Source of the DNA: Mesonia sp. HuA40 | GTDB lineage: Bacteria > Bacteroidota > Bacteroidia > Flavobacteriales > Flavobacteriaceae | DNA: 64,000 bases | Direction: 5' to 3' | Assembly (NCBI RefSeq): GCF_008017835.1 | Contig: NZ_VRLT01000029.1 | Coordinates: forward strand, 62,001 to 126,000 | Shown here: positions 62,849-64,000 of the stretch, in pieces | Layout of the letters: every line of letters begins with the position of its first letter | How positions within the stretch are numbered: the first letter of the stretch is position 1 | Program-made: the position numbers and the translations under genes | The notes under the pieces: model-generated | Seen by the model: only the letters and a program-made list of their open reading frames with translations | The model's database searches: none | Told to the model about the DNA's origin: nothing

Positions 62849-63484
62849 TTATGCCGTAACCCAAATAATATCTGACCAAGCTTTATGATTTTCCAGCTCT
62901 ACCAATACTAAGTTCTCTTTTGAGAATGTACTTAAGTACTTAAAAACTGCTTTTTTAAGTTTAGGTAAATCAGCTTTGAGTTTCCAGTGTTCACCATCTT
63001 GATTATGCACTACTATAAACAATCGGTTGGCAAGATGTTTTCGCTGTTGCTGACTTTGATTTTGGTACAGCCAATAAATTAAATCTGCTTTATGCTTTTG
63101 GGCGTAATACAAGGTTGATTTGTATTTTTTAGGAAAAATACTGGTTTTGTGGTCAAAATCTATTCCGTAAAGGCTAAAATCGACCAATCTGTTTTTGTGA
63201 TTTAATGCTGGAACTACAAATTCTGATTGGCAAAATAAGCGTTCTACTAGCATTGCACTCCAGAAATTATACCAGCGATTAGCGGCGTAGTAAAACAACT
63301 CGCGCTTATCCACCTCATAAGCGTCTACACTAAGTTTTATAAGCTCTATAAGCTCCTGCCAAACTGGTGTTTTATAAATAAAATTGGTCATGGCGTCCCA
63401 CTGGTCATTTTGTTTGCGTAACCACTGGTAGGGGTAATCCCATCGATTTTTTAACTGCTCGGCAACGAAAGCCTCGTCGATCAT
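62849..63484 (-). CDS. Uncharacterised protein, possible PD-(D/E)XK nuclease fold
   Basis: 211 residues, soluble, rich in Trp and Tyr. The middle reads like a PD-(D/E)XK core: Glu81 in a helix (MLVERLF), Asp102 (LVDFSLYG) and Asp111-x-Lys113 (DFDHKTS), then a helix with YYAQKHK. I know no named family for it. It overlaps the next gene upstream by 4 bases, so it belongs with that membrane protein gene and not obviously with the methylase. Confidence 0.6.
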   Translation of the reverse strand: MIDEAFVAEQLKNRWDYPYQWLRKQNDQWDAMTNFIYKTPVWQELIELIKLSVDAYEVDKRELFYYAANRWYNFWSAMLVERLFCQSEFVVPALNHKNRLVDFSLYGIDFDHKTSIFPKKYKSTLYYAQKHKADLIYWLYQNQSQQQRKHLANRLFIVVHNQDGEHWKLKADLPKLKKAVFKYLSTFSKENLVLVELENHKAWSDIIWVTA

Positions 63485-64000
63485 ATTAAGAAATTATAAG
63501 CCAAGCCTAATATAGTTAAAAAAAGGAGCACACTTTCACTTTTCCACTTGGTTTTTGTTTGGGTAACCCAAATTGATGCCATTAAAACCAAGGGTAAAAA
63601 CAAATAGATAAAATTCTGGATAAGAAATTGCTCTTGGAAAACCGCCATAAATCCACCAAACATCAAAAGCAATAAGACCAATCGATAATATATTTTTTGA
63701 CTACTCTGACTCTTCTGTATGGCAGCCAGCAGACCAAAAAATCCTAGCAATAGTAAAAAACCCATCAAACCTAGTGGGAAGATAAAGTTTAAATCATTAT
63801 TCCAATCAAAATTGATAGTCCATTCAGGCCACAATAGCAATCGGGTATCATCATACCCCAATAAAGAAATGGCCATTACAATTAGCCAGACTGCTAAGCA
63901 AGCCAAGATTGGAATAAAATAATGGGTAATTTGGTTGGGACTAAAAAACAGAATACTCAAATAAGCAAAAAGTAAATAAATATAAAGCTGTGGATTAAAA
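63481..64000 (-). CDS. Membrane protein, partial at the right edge
   Basis: The frame is open to the window end (FNPQLYIYLLFAYLSILFF continues upstream of any start), so the 5' part is missing. About 173 residues are visible with five or six transmembrane helices. It resembles the DUF6427 group of flavobacterial membrane proteins in its hydrophobic layout, though I am not certain. No catalytic motif. It is coupled to the downstream gene by a 4-bp overlap. Confidence 0.65.
   Translation of the reverse strand, partial: FNPQLYIYLLFAYLSILFFSPNQITHYFIPILACLAVWLIVMAISLLGYDDTRLLLWPEWTINFDWNNDLNFIFPLGLMGFLLLLGFFGLLAAIQKSQSSQKIYYRLVLLLLMFGGFMAVFQEQFLIQNFIYLFLPLVLMASIWVTQTKTKWKSESVLLFLTILGLAYNFLI

Overview
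The window reads as chromosomal DNA of a low-GC member of the Flavobacteriaceae (Bacteroidota). The signs are two type IX secretion/gliding genes (a PorZ-like propeller protein and SprE/PorW), a complete MoxR-Bat operon, lineage-typical families (DUF5687, DUF4254, THC0290-like outer-membrane proteins), promoter boxes of the flavobacterial form TAnnTTTG, and almost no Shine-Dalgarno sequences.

Layout. 1-7.5 kb: the end of sdhAB, an S9 peptidase, yraN and mfd. 7.5-9.7 kb: a flavin disulfide reductase-like enzyme and a TspO-like membrane protein. 9.8-16.1 kb: the four-gene ligase-associated DNA repair module (PdeM-type phosphoesterase, Lhr-type DEXH helicase, ATP-dependent ligase, beta-CASP exonuclease) with a PrcB-like lipoprotein gene inside it, followed by recO and porZ. 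19.6-30.1 kb: housekeeping genes (cystathionine gamma-synthase, ArsC-like protein, thioesterase, yicC-gmk-nadD, gpsA, EamA transporter, pheS, CvpA, carbonic anhydrase). 30.2-39.2 kb: moxR-DUF58-batD-like-batA-batB-batC-batD-batE. 39.4-42.6 kb: a tight SDR / AlbA_2 / phosphoesterase / outer-membrane protein set. 42.9-48.4 kb: ALDH7-type aldehyde dehydrogenase and 3-hydroxyanthranilate dioxygenase, separated by an inserted cassette. 48.7-53.0 kb: lpxH, ATP synthase accessory genes, bactofilin and sprE. 53.2-57.8 kb: a PadR regulator, three HAAS-like membrane proteins and a DUF5687/ABC exporter. 57.9-64 kb: a PaaE-like reductase, a glycosyltransferase-9 locus, a D12-class adenine methylase, a candidate PD-(D/E)XK protein and a partial membrane protein at the right edge.

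The most unusual region is 44.58-47.91 kb. A roughly 3 kb AT-rich cassette carries a divergently placed XRE regulator with no canonical start codon, a 64-residue peptide with a double-glycine leader and a Cys-rich core, a CPBP (Abi/CAAX) membrane protease, and an exported HExxH metallopeptidase. It is bracketed by 160-bp direct repeats, about 95% identical, that contain the 3' end of the dioxygenase gene. This looks like a small mobile or recombination-acquired RiPP/bacteriocin-like module placed between HAAO and ALDH. The ALDH gene just beyond it shows its own in-frame 78-bp tail duplication, so gene 3' ends here have been duplicated more than once.
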